The notes beneath the pieces are model-generated. The model searched no databases. It was not told the DNA's origin and saw only the letters and a program-made list of their open reading frames with translations. 64,000 nt of DNA, taken from contig NZ_JAGPXY010000028.1 of assembly GCF_018070325.1 (NCBI RefSeq), positions 17,860 to 81,859 of the forward strand. Direction: 5' to 3'. The translations under genes and the position numbers were made by a program. Shown one piece after another: positions 8,516-17,601 of the stretch; the first letter of the stretch is position 1, and each line of letters begins with the position of its first letter. This DNA comes from Micromonospora sp. H61 (lineage in GTDB: Bacteria > Actinomycetota > Actinomycetes > Mycobacteriales > Micromonosporaceae).

Positions 8516-8748
8516 CAGTACGAGTCGACGATGTCGACGCGAACCCCGCGGCCGCCGATGGAGCCGATCACCTGGCGCAGCGCCTTGGCGGTCCGGCCGG
8601 ACCGCCCGATCACAGTGCCGAGGTCCTCGGGGTGCACGCGGACTTCGAGCCGCTTGCCCCGACGGGAATCGACAAGCCTCACCCGGACGTCGTCCGGGTG
8701 GTCGACGATGCCCTTGACCAGGTGCTCCAACGCCGGACGCAGTGGCAT
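8515..8748 (-). CDS. khpA: KH-domain RNA-binding protein KhpA
   Basis: A 77-residue protein made of a single type II KH domain with the GxxG-type loop in DLGTVIGRSGRTAKALRQVI. KhpA proteins bind RNA and, in other Gram-positives, pair with KhpB to affect cell division. It sits between rpsP and rimM as in most actinobacteria and Firmicutes. ATG 8748 is next to the rpsP stop (8750), and its TGA shares a base with the rimM ATG. Confidence 0.93.
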   Translation of the reverse strand: MPLRPALEHLVKGIVDHPDDVRVRLVDSRRGKRLEVRVHPEDLGTVIGRSGRTAKALRQVIGSIGGRGVRVDIVDSY

Positions 8749-8749
8749 G

Positions 8750-9277
8750 TCAGGCCTGCTCACCGGCGTCGGCAGCGGCCGGGGCCTCGGCCGGAGCCTC
8801 GGTCTTCGGCGCCTCGGCGGCCGGAGCCTCAGCCGGAGCCTCAGCCGGAGCCTCGGTCTTCGGAGCCTCGGTCTTCGGAGCCTCGGCAGCCTTGGCGGCC
8901 TTCTTGGCCGGCTTGGCCGGGGTCTCCGGGGCGAGCCCGGCGGCGGCCTTCGCCTCAGCCTCGTACGCCGCCTTGCGGTCGGCCCGCTCGGGGGCGACCA
9001 GGAGCGGCGGCGGGGCCGGCAGGCCCTTGTACTTCTGCCAGTCACCGGTCAGCTCCAGCAGCCGCTGCACCGCCTCGCTCGGCTGAGCGCCGACGGACAG
9101 CCAGTACTGGACCCGCTCCGACTTGACCTCGATGATCGAGGGGTCTTCCTTGGGCTGGTAAACCCCGACGAACTCGATCGCCCGACCGTCGCGCTTGGTG
9201 CGCGAGTCGGCGATGACGATGCGGTACTGCGGGTTGCGGATCTTGCCCATCCGCAGGAGCCGGATCTTTACGGCCAC
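8750..9277 (-). CDS. rpsP: 30S ribosomal protein S16 with long Ala/Pro/Glu-rich C-terminal tail
   Basis: Residues 1-80 form a normal S16 (MAVKIRLLRMGKIRNPQYRIV). The tail to residue 175 is low complexity: Lys/Ala-rich, then repeats of EAPKTEAP and AEAPAEAP. Typical S16 is 80-100 residues; many actinobacterial homologues carry extensions, but this one doubles the length. GTG start at 9277. It is the first gene of the rpsP-khpA-rimM-trmD-rplS operon; the 229 bp upstream (9278-9506) should hold the operon promoter, although I see no convincing -10/-35. Confidence 0.95.
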   Translation of the reverse strand: MAVKIRLLRMGKIRNPQYRIVIADSRTKRDGRAIEFVGVYQPKEDPSIIEVKSERVQYWLSVGAQPSEAVQRLLELTGDWQKYKGLPAPPPLLVAPERADRKAAYEAEAKAAAGLAPETPAKPAKKAAKAAEAPKTEAPKTEAPAEAPAEAPAAEAPKTEAPAEAPAAADAGEQA

Positions 9278-9506
9278 AGTTGTTTCGCTCCTGTTGCGAT
9301 CTCACCGGCCCAGGCGGGCGGTGTGCATGGGTGAGCGCCGACCGGACCCGTGGGGTTGGGCCGGAGACTACTCGGTGGACTGGCGACGTGCCCGGGTTAG
9401 AGGGCGCCGGACGCGCGCCGGATACCAGCGACCTATTCTGCCAGATCCGCTGCCGATCTCCCGCACCGGACCCGTACACCGCGTTGTCGGTGACCGGGGA
9501 TACCGC

Positions 9507-10175
9507 TCAGCGCACCGGTGGACGATCCCATCCAGGCGGCAATTTGTTCGGTATGCCCCACTCTGGTGGGGGTGTGAAGTCACACCAGGTGCCATCGAAG
9601 GGGAACTCGCCGGCCTCGGCGAGCGCGATCACCCGCTCCCCCTCGGCGCGGACCGCCTTCTCGTCGGTCACCCAGTAGTCGGCGCCGAAGGCGAGCCGCT
9701 CGACGAACTCGCCCTCGTCCTTCCACTCCCAGCTGCGCTCCGGCCACACCACCACGTCCAGGTCCTGGTCCACCACGTCGACGCCGGCCGCCAGGCCGTC
9801 GTCCCAGCGGACACCGGCCTCCTCGAGGTTGACGTACCAGTGGGCGAACCGGCCCCGGGCGTCCCGGAACCACCAGACGGAGTGCGCCGCCCCCGTGGGC
9901 AGGAACTTCAACAGCGGCGGGCCGTCCCAGCGACCCTCCGCCAACCGGTACGTCGACGAGATCCACTCGGCGAACGGCATCGCCCGCATCCCCAGCCCGG
10001 CCTCGGTCACCTCGTGGGCCACCGGCGAGTCCCGGGCGATCCAGACCAACAACCCTCGATCGTCGTCGCTGACCACGCGGGCCGGCCGGACCCACCCGAT
10101 CCGGCCGTGCCGCACGTTCCGATGCATGATCAGCCGACCCGGCTCGAACCGGTCGACGGGGTTGCCCGGCCGCAC
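9507..10175 (-). CDS. DUF402 domain protein
   Basis: A protein of about 222 residues with the DUF402 (FomD/Ntdp-like) barrel: FEPGRLIMHRNV at the start, a central SVWWFRDARGRFAHWYVNLE, and DQDLDVVVWPERSWEWKDEGEF. Characterised relatives hydrolyse nucleoside di- or triphosphates using a metal bound by Asp/Glu residues in the second half. GTG 10175 was taken as start because it directly follows the proS stop (10177), implying co-translation with proS. MHRNV further inside is an alternative start. Biological role unknown. Confidence 0.8.
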   Translation of the reverse strand: MRPGNPVDRFEPGRLIMHRNVRHGRIGWVRPARVVSDDDRGLLVWIARDSPVAHEVTEAGLGMRAMPFAEWISSTYRLAEGRWDGPPLLKFLPTGAAHSVWWFRDARGRFAHWYVNLEEAGVRWDDGLAAGVDVVDQDLDVVVWPERSWEWKDEGEFVERLAFGADYWVTDEKAVRAEGERVIALAEAGEFPFDGTWCDFTPPPEWGIPNKLPPGWDRPPVR

Positions 10176-10176
10176 C

Positions 10177-11583
10177 TCAGTAGGCGCGGGCGAGGATGGC
10201 GACCAGATCCGGCTCGTCCTCCGAGTCCGGTACCGAGCCGTCGGCGCGCAGCAGGCAGCGCACCGTGACGCCCTGACCGTTCGCCTCCGCCTCGCCGGCC
10301 ACGCCGACCGCCGACCACGGCACCCGCGCCCAGCCGGTCGCGGCGGCCTCGATCGCCTCGGCCAGGGTGGCCACCTCCACGGTGCGCGACTCGCGGTTGG
10401 CCAGCGCCTGGTCGTGCAGCACCTGCTGGTCGGTCTCGAGGGCGGCCACCACCGCGGTGACCACGTCCGCCACCGGCGTCGGGGTCTTGGAGCCGTCGGT
10501 CCGACGCACCACCGTCGCGTTGCCCACGGCCAGGTCACGGGGGCCGACCTCGACGCGTACCGGATAGCCACGCAGCTCGGCGTCGACGGCCCGGCGGCCG
10601 AACGGGGTGTCGGTCCGGTCGTCGAGCGCGACCCGGACACCGGCGTCGCGCAGGCCGTCGCGCAGCTTGGCCGCCGCCTCGCCGACGCCGTCGCCGTCCT
10701 TCACGATCATGACGTACGCCTGGATCGGCGCGAGCCTCGGCGGCACGCGCAGGCCGTTGTCGTCGCCGTGCGCCATGATCAGGCCGCCGAGCATCCGGGT
10801 GGACGTGCCCCAGGAGGTGGTCCAGGCGTGCTCCCGGCCGCCCTCCTTGGAGGAGTAGCTGATGTCGAACGCCTTGGCGAAGTTCTGGCCCAGCTCGTGG
10901 CTGGTGCCCAGCTGCAACGCCTTGCCGTCGCCCATCATGCCTTCGCAGGTGTACGTGGCCGTCGCGCCGGCGAAGCGCTCGCGCGTCGTCTTCAGGCCGA
11001 CCACGACCGGAATGCCGATCACGTTGACCATCAGGTCCTCGTACGCCTCGTGCAGGATCCGCCGCGCGTACGCCCGGGCGTCCTCACGGGTGGCGTGCGC
11101 GGTGTGCCCCTCCTGCCAGAGGAACTCGCTGGTACGCAGGAAGATCCGCGGACGGAGCTCCCACCGGACCACGTTCGCCCACTGGTTGAGCAGCAGCGGC
11201 AGGTCCCGGTACGAGTCGATCCACTTGGCCATGAACTCGCCGATGACCGTCTCGCTCGTCGGGCGCACCACCACCGGCTCGGCCAGGGGCTTGCCACCAC
11301 CGTGAGTGACGACCGCCAACTCCGGCGAGAAGCCCTCGACGTGCTGCGCCTCGCGCTTGAGGTAGCTCTCGGGGATGAACAGCGGGAAGTACGCGTTCTC
11401 CGCACCCGCCGCCTTGATCCGAACGTCCATCTCAGCCTGCATACGCTCCCAGATCGCGTAGGCGGCCGGTCGGATGACCATGGTGCCGCGAACCGGGCCG
11501 TTGTCGGCCAGCTTCGCCTTGGCGATCAGGTCCTGGTACCAGCGGGGGAAATCCTCCGCACGGGGAGTGAGCACGCGTGCCAT
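10177..11583 (-). CDS. proS: prolyl-tRNA synthetase, archaeal/eukaryotic type
   Basis: A 468-residue class II synthetase charging tRNA-Pro. Class II motif 2 is around RWELRPRIFLRTSEFLWQEGHTAHAT and motif 3 around GGLIMAHGDDNGLRVPP. It lacks the large editing insertion of bacterial-type ProRS and ends in the hydrophobic Ala-Tyr typical of the archaeal/eukaryotic type. ATG 11583 begins MARVLTPRAEDFPRWYQ, where family homology starts; the long upstream extension of the frame is non-coding. The downstream neighbour DUF402 is immediately adjacent. Confidence 0.95.
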   Translation of the reverse strand: MARVLTPRAEDFPRWYQDLIAKAKLADNGPVRGTMVIRPAAYAIWERMQAEMDVRIKAAGAENAYFPLFIPESYLKREAQHVEGFSPELAVVTHGGGKPLAEPVVVRPTSETVIGEFMAKWIDSYRDLPLLLNQWANVVRWELRPRIFLRTSEFLWQEGHTAHATREDARAYARRILHEAYEDLMVNVIGIPVVVGLKTTRERFAGATATYTCEGMMGDGKALQLGTSHELGQNFAKAFDISYSSKEGGREHAWTTSWGTSTRMLGGLIMAHGDDNGLRVPPRLAPIQAYVMIVKDGDGVGEAAAKLRDGLRDAGVRVALDDRTDTPFGRRAVDAELRGYPVRVEVGPRDLAVGNATVVRRTDGSKTPTPVADVVTAVVAALETDQQVLHDQALANRESRTVEVATLAEAIEAAATGWARVPWSAVGVAGEAEANGQGVTVRCLLRADGSVPDSEDEPDLVAILARAY

Positions 11584-11820
11584 GACCGCACATCCTATGC
11601 GCCGCCCGTCAGGGCGGTGCGCTCGGGCGCGGCATCGTTGGCGTCCGCCGTCAAGACCTTCCTCGATCGGCACGCCGGAGCGGCTCCCACCCCCGACCCC
11701 GAACCCCCGATCTGGCGCACCCGGCCGCGAACCGGGTGCGCTGGGTGACCCGACACCGCCAGCCGACCAGCCCGATCGTCGACCGGTCCGGCCGACACGC
11801 CGGCCTACACTTCGACCACC

Positions 11821-12417
11821 ATGATTGAGCAGAGGGGCCCCACCCCGGTACGGGCCGGCATCGTCGACGCCGCCCGGGCGTTGACAGTCGCGACCGGATG
11901 GGACGGCGTCCGGATGGGTGCCGTCGCGAACGCCGCCGGCGTGAGCCGACAGACCGTCTACAACGAGTTCGGCAGCAAGGCAGGGCTGGCCGAGGCGCTC
12001 GCCCGCGCCGAGGTGGACCGGTTCGTCGGCGCCGTCCGGGCCGCTCTGCTCGCCCACGGCACCGACGTACGGGCCGGCGCGTACGCGGCCATCGCGCACA
12101 CCCTCGCCACGGCTGCGGAGAATCCGCTGATCAAGGCGATCCTGACCAGTGCCCGGGGCGGCTCGGACGAGCTGCTGCCGTACCTCACCACCCGCGCCGA
12201 GGTGGTGCTCACCGAGGCGTCCGGCGCTCTGATCGACTGGGCCGGCGACCACCTGCCGGGAGCGAATCACGCCGCGCTGACCTTCGCCGCCGACACCATC
12301 GTCCGCCTGGTGGTCAGCCACATCGTGCTCCCCCGTGAACCGATCCAGCAGACCGCCACGGCCCTCGCCGACCTCGCCGTACGCCTCTTCAGCGCCGCCG
12401 CCCGCCCAGCCCCCTGA
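11821..12417 (+). CDS. TetR/AcrR family transcriptional regulator
   Basis: A 198-residue regulator. The N-terminal helix-turn-helix is at about residues 15-60, with the recognition region NAAGVSRQTVYNEFGSKAGLAEA. The C-terminal ligand-binding half is Ala-rich and helical. It is transcribed away from proS and converges on the amidohydrolase gene. No clear target gene is adjacent, so the regulon is unknown. The weak dyad GGCCG-N6-CGGCC a few bases upstream of the start could be an autoregulatory operator, but that is speculative. Confidence 0.88.
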   Translation: MIEQRGPTPVRAGIVDAARALTVATGWDGVRMGAVANAAGVSRQTVYNEFGSKAGLAEALARAEVDRFVGAVRAALLAHGTDVRAGAYAAIAHTLATAAENPLIKAILTSARGGSDELLPYLTTRAEVVLTEASGALIDWAGDHLPGANHAALTFAADTIVRLVVSHIVLPREPIQQTATALADLAVRLFSAAARPAP

Positions 12418-12513
12418 CCCCCGCGCACCCGCCCACCCGCCGACGACGCGCACGGCCCGGAACAGCCCGGCGCGGCGGTGCGGCGCGGCGTGGCCGGGGC
12501 GACGCTCTCGGGG

Positions 12514-13593
12514 TTAGCGGACGACGCGGCCGCGGAGGATCGTGCGGGACGGGGCACGGACGACGCGCAGGTCAGTACGGGGGTCTTCGGGGTAGACGGT
12601 CAGGTCGGCGAGGCCGCCTTCGACCAGGCCGGAAAAGCCGAGCCACGCGCGGGCGCCCCAGGAGGCGGCGGCGAGGACGTCGATGGGCGCCATTCCGGCC
12701 CGTTCGTGCAGCAGCAGCATCTCCTCGGCGGCCAGCCCGTGATCGATGCCGCCACCGGCGTCGGTGCCCACGTAGATGGGCACCCCAGCCTCGTACGCGG
12801 CACGCACCACCTCGGGGAAGCCGTCGCGCAGCGCGAGCATGTGGTCGGCGTACCCGGGGAACTTGCCCCGTGCCTGCTCGGCGATGCCCCCGAAGGTGGC
12901 GATGTTGATCATTGTGGGGACCAGGGCGGTGCCCTGGCGGGCCATCTCGTCGATCAGGTCGAGGCTGAGCCCGGTGCCGTGCTCCACCGAGTCCACCCCG
13001 GCGCGCACCATGATCTCGACGGCCGACTCGGAAAAGGTGTGCACCGCGGCGCGTACCCCGGCGTCGTGCGCCGCCCGCACGGCGGCGGTCAGGGTGTCCG
13101 CGTCCCAGGCCGGCGCCAGGTCACCGACGCCCCGGTCGATCCAGTCGCCGACCAGCTTGACCCAGCCGTTGCCGGCCCGCGCCTGCGCGGCCACAGTGGC
13201 GGCCACCTCGGTCGCGTCGACCTCCACGCCGATGTCGCGCAGGTAGCGCTTCGGCGGCGCGACATGCTGGCCCGCGCGGGCCAGTCGCGGCAGGCCCGGC
13301 TCGTCGTCGAGTTCGGGGTACGGGTACGGCGAGCCGGCGTCCCGGATCGCCAGCACCCCGGCGTCCCGGTCGACGTGGGCCAACGCGCGGGCCTGGTCGA
13401 GCGAGGTGATCGGGGCGCCACCTCGGGCGATGCCGATGTGGCAGTGCGCGTCGACAAGCCCCGGCAGCACGAAACCGCCGTCGACGACGGTCTCCGCACC
13501 GGGCACCGGGGTGAAGGTCACCCGGTCGCCGACCAGCCAGAGATCCCGCACCTCGTCGTCGGGGAGCAGCACGCCGCGCACATGTTGAGCCAT
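12514..13593 (-). CDS. amidohydrolase family protein
   Basis: A 359-residue metal-dependent TIM-barrel hydrolase. The first metal motif is in PGLVDAHCHIG (HxH, about residues 50-52), followed by His residues in HTFSES and EHGTGL, and the late metal Asp in YVGTDAGGG. The closest general type is the imidazolonepropionase/prolidase-like group of cyclic-amide hydrolases; the substrate is unknown. ATG 13593 was preferred over GTG 13599 six bases upstream. It is co-directional with ffh, 65 bp downstream of it. Confidence 0.85.
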   Translation of the reverse strand: MAQHVRGVLLPDDEVRDLWLVGDRVTFTPVPGAETVVDGGFVLPGLVDAHCHIGIARGGAPITSLDQARALAHVDRDAGVLAIRDAGSPYPYPELDDEPGLPRLARAGQHVAPPKRYLRDIGVEVDATEVAATVAAQARAGNGWVKLVGDWIDRGVGDLAPAWDADTLTAAVRAAHDAGVRAAVHTFSESAVEIMVRAGVDSVEHGTGLSLDLIDEMARQGTALVPTMINIATFGGIAEQARGKFPGYADHMLALRDGFPEVVRAAYEAGVPIYVGTDAGGGIDHGLAAEEMLLLHERAGMAPIDVLAAASWGARAWLGFSGLVEGGLADLTVYPEDPRTDLRVVRAPSRTILRGRVVR

Positions 13594-13658
13594 GCGCACA
13601 GTCCTACCCGATCACTCCCCGTCGGGGGCGAGCAGGTGGTCCTCGACGAGCACAGAGG

Positions 13659-15218
13659 TCAGCGAGGGCGGTTGTCGCCACCCTTGCCGAGCTTGTTGAA
13701 GTCGATCTTCGGGAGCTTGAAGCCGGGCGGCAGACCCTGGCCGCCAGCAAGGTCGTTCGGGTCCATTCCCGGCGGGAGCTGCGGCATGCCACCCGGGAAA
13801 CCGCCCGGGAGCCCGGCACCGGCGCCGGTACGCGGACGACCGCCGCCCTTGGTGCCCTTGCGCTTGTTCTTCGGCGACTTGGTCGCCTTACGGCGGCCAC
13901 CGCCGGGCAGGCCCATCATGCCGCCCATCTGCTTCATCATCTTCTGCGCGTCGGCGAAGCGGTTCAGCAGCTGGTTGACGTCCATCACGGTGACCCCGGA
14001 GCCGTTGGCGATGCGCGCCCGGCGGGAACCGTTGATGATCTTCGGGTTGGTCCGCTCGCCCGGGGTCATCGACCGGATGATCGCGGTGACCCGGTCGAAG
14101 TGACTGTCGTCCAGGTCGGCGAGCTGGTCCTTCATCTGCCCCATGCCGGGCATCATGGCCAGCACGTTGGCGATCGGGCCCATCCGCCGCACCGCGATGA
14201 GCTGGTCGAGGAAGTCGTCCAGGGTGAACTGTTCACCGCCCATCAGCTTGGCGGTCATCTTCTCCTTCTGATCGGAGTCGAAGGCCTGCTCGGCCTGCTC
14301 GATCAGAGTGAGGACGTCGCCCATGCCGAGGATCCGGCTGGCCATCCGGTCGGGGTGGAAGACGTCGAAGTCCTCCAGCTTCTCACCGGTGGAGGCGAAC
14401 AGGATCGGCTGCCCGGTGACCTCGCGGACCGACAGCGCGGCACCACCACGGGCGTCGCCGTCGAGCTTGGAGAGCACCACACCGGTGATGCCGACGCCGT
14501 CGCGGAACGCCTCGGCGGTGCGGACGGCGTCCTGACCGACCATCGCGTCGATGACGAAGATGACCTCGTCCGGCGAGACGGCGTCGCGGATGTCGGCGGC
14601 CTGCTGCATCATCTCGGCGTCGATGCCGAGCCGGCCGGCGGTGTCGACGATGACGATGTCGCGTGCGGCGCGCTTCGCGTGCTCGATCGACGCGCGGGCC
14701 ACCTGCACCGGGTCACCGGTGCCGTTGCCGGGCTCCGGGGCGTACACCTCGACGCCGGCCCGGCCACCGAGCACCTGGAGCTGCCCGACGGCGTTGGGGC
14801 GCTGGAGGTCGGCGGCGACGAGCAGCGGCTGGTGCCCCTGCCCCTTGAGCCAGCGGGCCAGCTTGCCGGCGAGGGTCGTCTTACCGGAACCCTGCAGGCC
14901 GGCCAACATGATCACCGTCGGCGGCTGCTTGGCGAACTGGAGCCGTCGCCCCTCGCCGCCGAGCACCTTGATCAGCTCTTCGTTGACGATCTTGATGATC
15001 TGCTGGGCCGGGTTCAGCGCCTGGGAGACCTCGGAGCTGCGGGCCCGCTCCTTGACGGCCGCGATGAACCCCTTGACCACCGGCAGCGCGACGTCCGCCT
15101 CCAGCAGCGCGAGGCGGATCTCGCGCGCGGTGGCGTCGATGTCGGCGTCGGTGAGCCGCCCCTTGCCGCGGAGCTTGGTGAAGATCCCGGACAGGCGGTC
15201 ACTCAAGGTGTCAAACAC
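13659..15218 (-). CDS. ffh: signal recognition particle protein Ffh
   Basis: A 519-residue SRP54 homologue that binds signal peptides and 4.5S RNA and targets ribosomes to FtsY. Order: N domain (about 1-90), GTPase G domain (P-loop GLQGSGKTTLAGKLA near residue 107, DTAGRLGID, and TKLDGDARGG read here as SKLDGDARGG), then the Met-rich M domain (MGGEQFTLDDFLDQL, MMKQMGGMMG). A basic Gly/Pro-rich tail follows the M domain. ftsY is in the same window, about 15 kb away. Confidence 0.97.
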   Translation of the reverse strand: MFDTLSDRLSGIFTKLRGKGRLTDADIDATAREIRLALLEADVALPVVKGFIAAVKERARSSEVSQALNPAQQIIKIVNEELIKVLGGEGRRLQFAKQPPTVIMLAGLQGSGKTTLAGKLARWLKGQGHQPLLVAADLQRPNAVGQLQVLGGRAGVEVYAPEPGNGTGDPVQVARASIEHAKRAARDIVIVDTAGRLGIDAEMMQQAADIRDAVSPDEVIFVIDAMVGQDAVRTAEAFRDGVGITGVVLSKLDGDARGGAALSVREVTGQPILFASTGEKLEDFDVFHPDRMASRILGMGDVLTLIEQAEQAFDSDQKEKMTAKLMGGEQFTLDDFLDQLIAVRRMGPIANVLAMMPGMGQMKDQLADLDDSHFDRVTAIIRSMTPGERTNPKIINGSRRARIANGSGVTVMDVNQLLNRFADAQKMMKQMGGMMGLPGGGRRKATKSPKNKRKGTKGGGRPRTGAGAGLPGGFPGGMPQLPPGMDPNDLAGGQGLPPGFKLPKIDFNKLGKGGDNRPR

Positions 15219-15332
15219 GCGAACATCCCGTTTGTCAGTGTTCCGGCGGGCACAACGCGGCCGGCACTGCGGAGTCCGGCCACCGCTAGGGTAACCGCCC
15301 GACCGTAGGGCCGCTGTCGCCCGGCCTGGGCC

Positions 15333-15989
15333 TCACCCCGACACCAACCCCGACTGGTACGCGAACACGACGAGCTGGGCCCGGTCCCGGGCTCCCAGCT
15401 TGCCCATCGCCCGGCTGACGTGGGTCCGCGCGGTCGCCGGGCTGACCACCAACTGTGCGGCGATCTCCTCGTTGTTCAGGCCCTCACCGACCAGACCGAC
15501 GACCTGACGCTCCCGATCGGTCAGCGCCTCCAGCCGAGGATGCGGACGAAGCACCCGGGACGGCCGAATGGCGAACTCCCGCACCACCCGACGGGTCACC
15601 GACGGCGACAGCAGCGCCTCCCCCTCGGCGACGAGCCGGATCGCGCGCAGCAGCTCAGCCGGCCTGGTGTCCTTGGTGAGGAAACCGCTCGCACCGTGCC
15701 GCAGCGCGTCGAAGACGTACTCGTCCAGCTCGAAGGTGGTGAGCACCACCACCCGCGTGCCGGTCAGATCGGGGTCGGCGACGATACGGCGGGTCGCCTC
15801 GATGCCGTCGATGCCGGGCATCCGGATGTCCATCAGCACCACGTCCGGCCGTTCCCGGCGGGCCAACTCGACCGCCCGCAGCCCGTCGGACGCCTCGCCG
15901 GCCAGCGCCAGGTCGTCCTCGCTCTCCACCAGCGCGCGCAGCCCGAGCCGGACCAGGTCCTGGTCGTCGGCGATCAGCACCCGGATCAC
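15333..15989 (-). CDS. NarL/FixJ-family response regulator
   Basis: A 218-residue response regulator. The receiver domain (1-120) has acidic DD at residues 8-9, phospho-acceptor Asp in VVLMDIRMPGIDG (about 54) and a conserved Lys in LTKDTRP. The C-terminal LuxR-type HTH (about 150-210) contains LTDRERQVVGLVGEGLNNEEIA. Its start overlaps the histidine kinase stop by 4 bp (15986-15989), so the pair is translated together. The signal and targets are unknown. Confidence 0.92.
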   Translation of the reverse strand: MIRVLIADDQDLVRLGLRALVESEDDLALAGEASDGLRAVELARRERPDVVLMDIRMPGIDGIEATRRIVADPDLTGTRVVVLTTFELDEYVFDALRHGASGFLTKDTRPAELLRAIRLVAEGEALLSPSVTRRVVREFAIRPSRVLRPHPRLEALTDRERQVVGLVGEGLNNEEIAAQLVVSPATARTHVSRAMGKLGARDRAQLVVFAYQSGLVSG

Positions 15990-17152
15990 GTCGTCGGCTC
16001 CACGGGCAGCCCGGCGTACACCCGGAACCCGCCCCCGGCGCGCGGCCCGGTGGTCAACCGCCCGCCCAGCGCCGCGACCCGCTCGCGCATCCCGGCCAGA
16101 CCGTGGCCACCCTGATCGTCGGCCGGAGCCGTCCCGGCGCGGCCGGCACCCGCCCCCCGGTCGGTGACCTCGACGGTCACCTCGTCGACGCGGTAGTCCA
16201 CTGTCACCTCCGCGCTCGCCACCCCCGCGTGACGCAGCACGTTTGTCAACGCCTCCTGCACCACCCGGTACGCGGCCAGGTCGACAGCGGCCGGCACCTC
16301 CCGGGGGTCGCCGACCACGCGCACCTCGACGGCGAGCCCCGCCCCGGCAAGCCGGTCGCGCAGCGCGGGGAGCCGGGCCAGGCCGGGTACCGGTTCGCGC
16401 TCGGCACCCCGCCGCACCGCGCCCAGGGTGACCCGCAGCTCGTCCAGCGCCTCGCGGCTGGTCCGGCTGATCGCGGTCAGCGCCACCTCCGCCTGTTCCG
16501 GCCGCTTCGGCAGCAGGTGCAGGGCGATCTCCGCCTGCATGCTGATCGCGGCCAACCCGTGCCCCACCACGTCGTGCACCTCCTGCGCGATGCGCAGCCG
16601 CTCCTCGTCGGCCTGCCGTCGCGCCTGCTCAACTCGGCCGCGGGCCTCTTCGGCACGGGTACGCGCGGTCGCCTCACGGCTCACCCGCACCACCACCCCC
16701 ACCGCGAACGGTACGACCACCCAGGCCGACGCGGGCAGCACTCCCGTCCAACCCGGTGCCGGCCCCCGCCCGAAGAAGACGTGCGCCAACAACAGAGCGA
16801 ACGCGCCACCGGTGGCGAGCGCCGCCGGTCGCACCGGCAGCCACACGGCCACGGTGTAGACCGCGACCAGGAACGTGACCAGAATCGGCCCGTACGGGTA
16901 GCCGATCAGCAGGTACGTCGAGGTGGCCACGGTGACCACGGCGAGGGCGGCGACCGGAGCACGCCGCCGGACCAGCAGGGCGAGCGCGGCGACGGCGATC
17001 AGCACCCGACTGGCGGCGTCCACCGGCCTCGACCCCGGCTGGTTGTCCCCGGCCAGACCGGTAGCGAGCAACCCGAACCCGAGCAGCACCAGGGCGAGCG
17101 CGGCATCGCTCACCGTCTGCCGCCCCTGCCCGCCGAGTCGCATGGTCGTCAT
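15986..17152 (-). CDS. NarL-type sensor histidine kinase
   Basis: A 388-residue membrane kinase. The first 150 residues hold about five hydrophobic helices with very short loops. The DHp_1/HisKA_3 motif follows (EVHDVVGHGLAAISMQAEIAL, phospho-His about residue 210), then an HATPase_c domain ending in GHGLAGMRERVAALGGRL. It has no large extracellular domain, like kinases that sense membrane or cell-envelope stress. Co-transcribed with the downstream response regulator. Confidence 0.92.
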   Translation of the reverse strand: MTTMRLGGQGRQTVSDAALALVLLGFGLLATGLAGDNQPGSRPVDAASRVLIAVAALALLVRRRAPVAALAVVTVATSTYLLIGYPYGPILVTFLVAVYTVAVWLPVRPAALATGGAFALLLAHVFFGRGPAPGWTGVLPASAWVVVPFAVGVVVRVSREATARTRAEEARGRVEQARRQADEERLRIAQEVHDVVGHGLAAISMQAEIALHLLPKRPEQAEVALTAISRTSREALDELRVTLGAVRRGAEREPVPGLARLPALRDRLAGAGLAVEVRVVGDPREVPAAVDLAAYRVVQEALTNVLRHAGVASAEVTVDYRVDEVTVEVTDRGAGAGRAGTAPADDQGGHGLAGMRERVAALGGRLTTGPRAGGGFRVYAGLPVEPTT

Positions 17153-17310
17153 TCTGCCCGCGCCGAGCCGGACCGTCGTGCGCTCGCGAGCGGCGTCACC
17201 ACTACGTCCTCGTACGTACCCGCCGCGGCCAGTTCACCGCCCAGCACCACTCCTGCCTGCCACGCTCCGGGACGGTCAGCGTGTGGTCAGCGTCCTGCCC
17301 TGTGGCCACC

Positions 17311-17376
17311 GACGTCAGCGAGCCGATCAGTCAGACGTCAGAGGGGCACCATCGACGAGCAGGTCCGACGTCAGCG
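17311..17376. promoter_or_regulatory. three direct repeats GACGTCAG upstream of the small membrane protein gene
   Basis: GACGTCAG occurs at 17311-17318, 17334-17341 and 17367-17374; the outer two extend to identical CCGACGTCAGCG (17309-17320 and 17365-17376). The spacings are 23 and 33 bp, close to two and three helical turns. It lies 60-125 bp before the ATG of the 48-residue gene. SARP regulators bind phased direct repeats, and a SARP is encoded in the adjacent island, so this is a candidate operator, by inference only. Confidence 0.35.
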
Positions 17377-17436
17377 CTGCCCGCAACACTGTGGACGTTG
17401 ATTACGGCCTCGAGCAAAGGAGAGGAGGTGACACCA

Positions 17437-17583
17437 ATGGCCAACAATTCGGGCACCCCGTCCACGACCACCGCGCGGGTGCTGACCCAGGCGCTGCAGA
17501 GCTGGCCGAAGGCGTTTCGCGCCTCGATGCTCATCACCGTCATCATGTTTGACTGGTTCCTTCTCTCCCGGATCTTCGGGTAG
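17437..17583 (+). CDS. 48-residue single-pass membrane peptide, unrecognised
   Basis: A small gene starting ATG 17437 behind a near-ideal Shine-Dalgarno (AGGAGGTG at 17423-17430, 6-base spacer). Codons are strongly GC-ending, as expected for real coding sequence. The peptide has a Ser/Thr-rich hydrophilic N-terminus (MANNSGTPSTTTARVLTQAL), a short amphipathic stretch (QSWPKAFRAS) and one hydrophobic segment, MLITVIMFDWFLLSRIFG, at the very end. I do not recognise a family. It converges on the acyltransferase gene and shares its terminator. It could be a small regulatory membrane protein, a type I toxin-like peptide or a peptide precursor; none of these is shown. Confidence 0.7.
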   Translation: MANNSGTPSTTTARVLTQALQSWPKAFRASMLITVIMFDWFLLSRIFG

Positions 17584-17601
17584 CCGAGGAGCCAACTGAC
17601 C

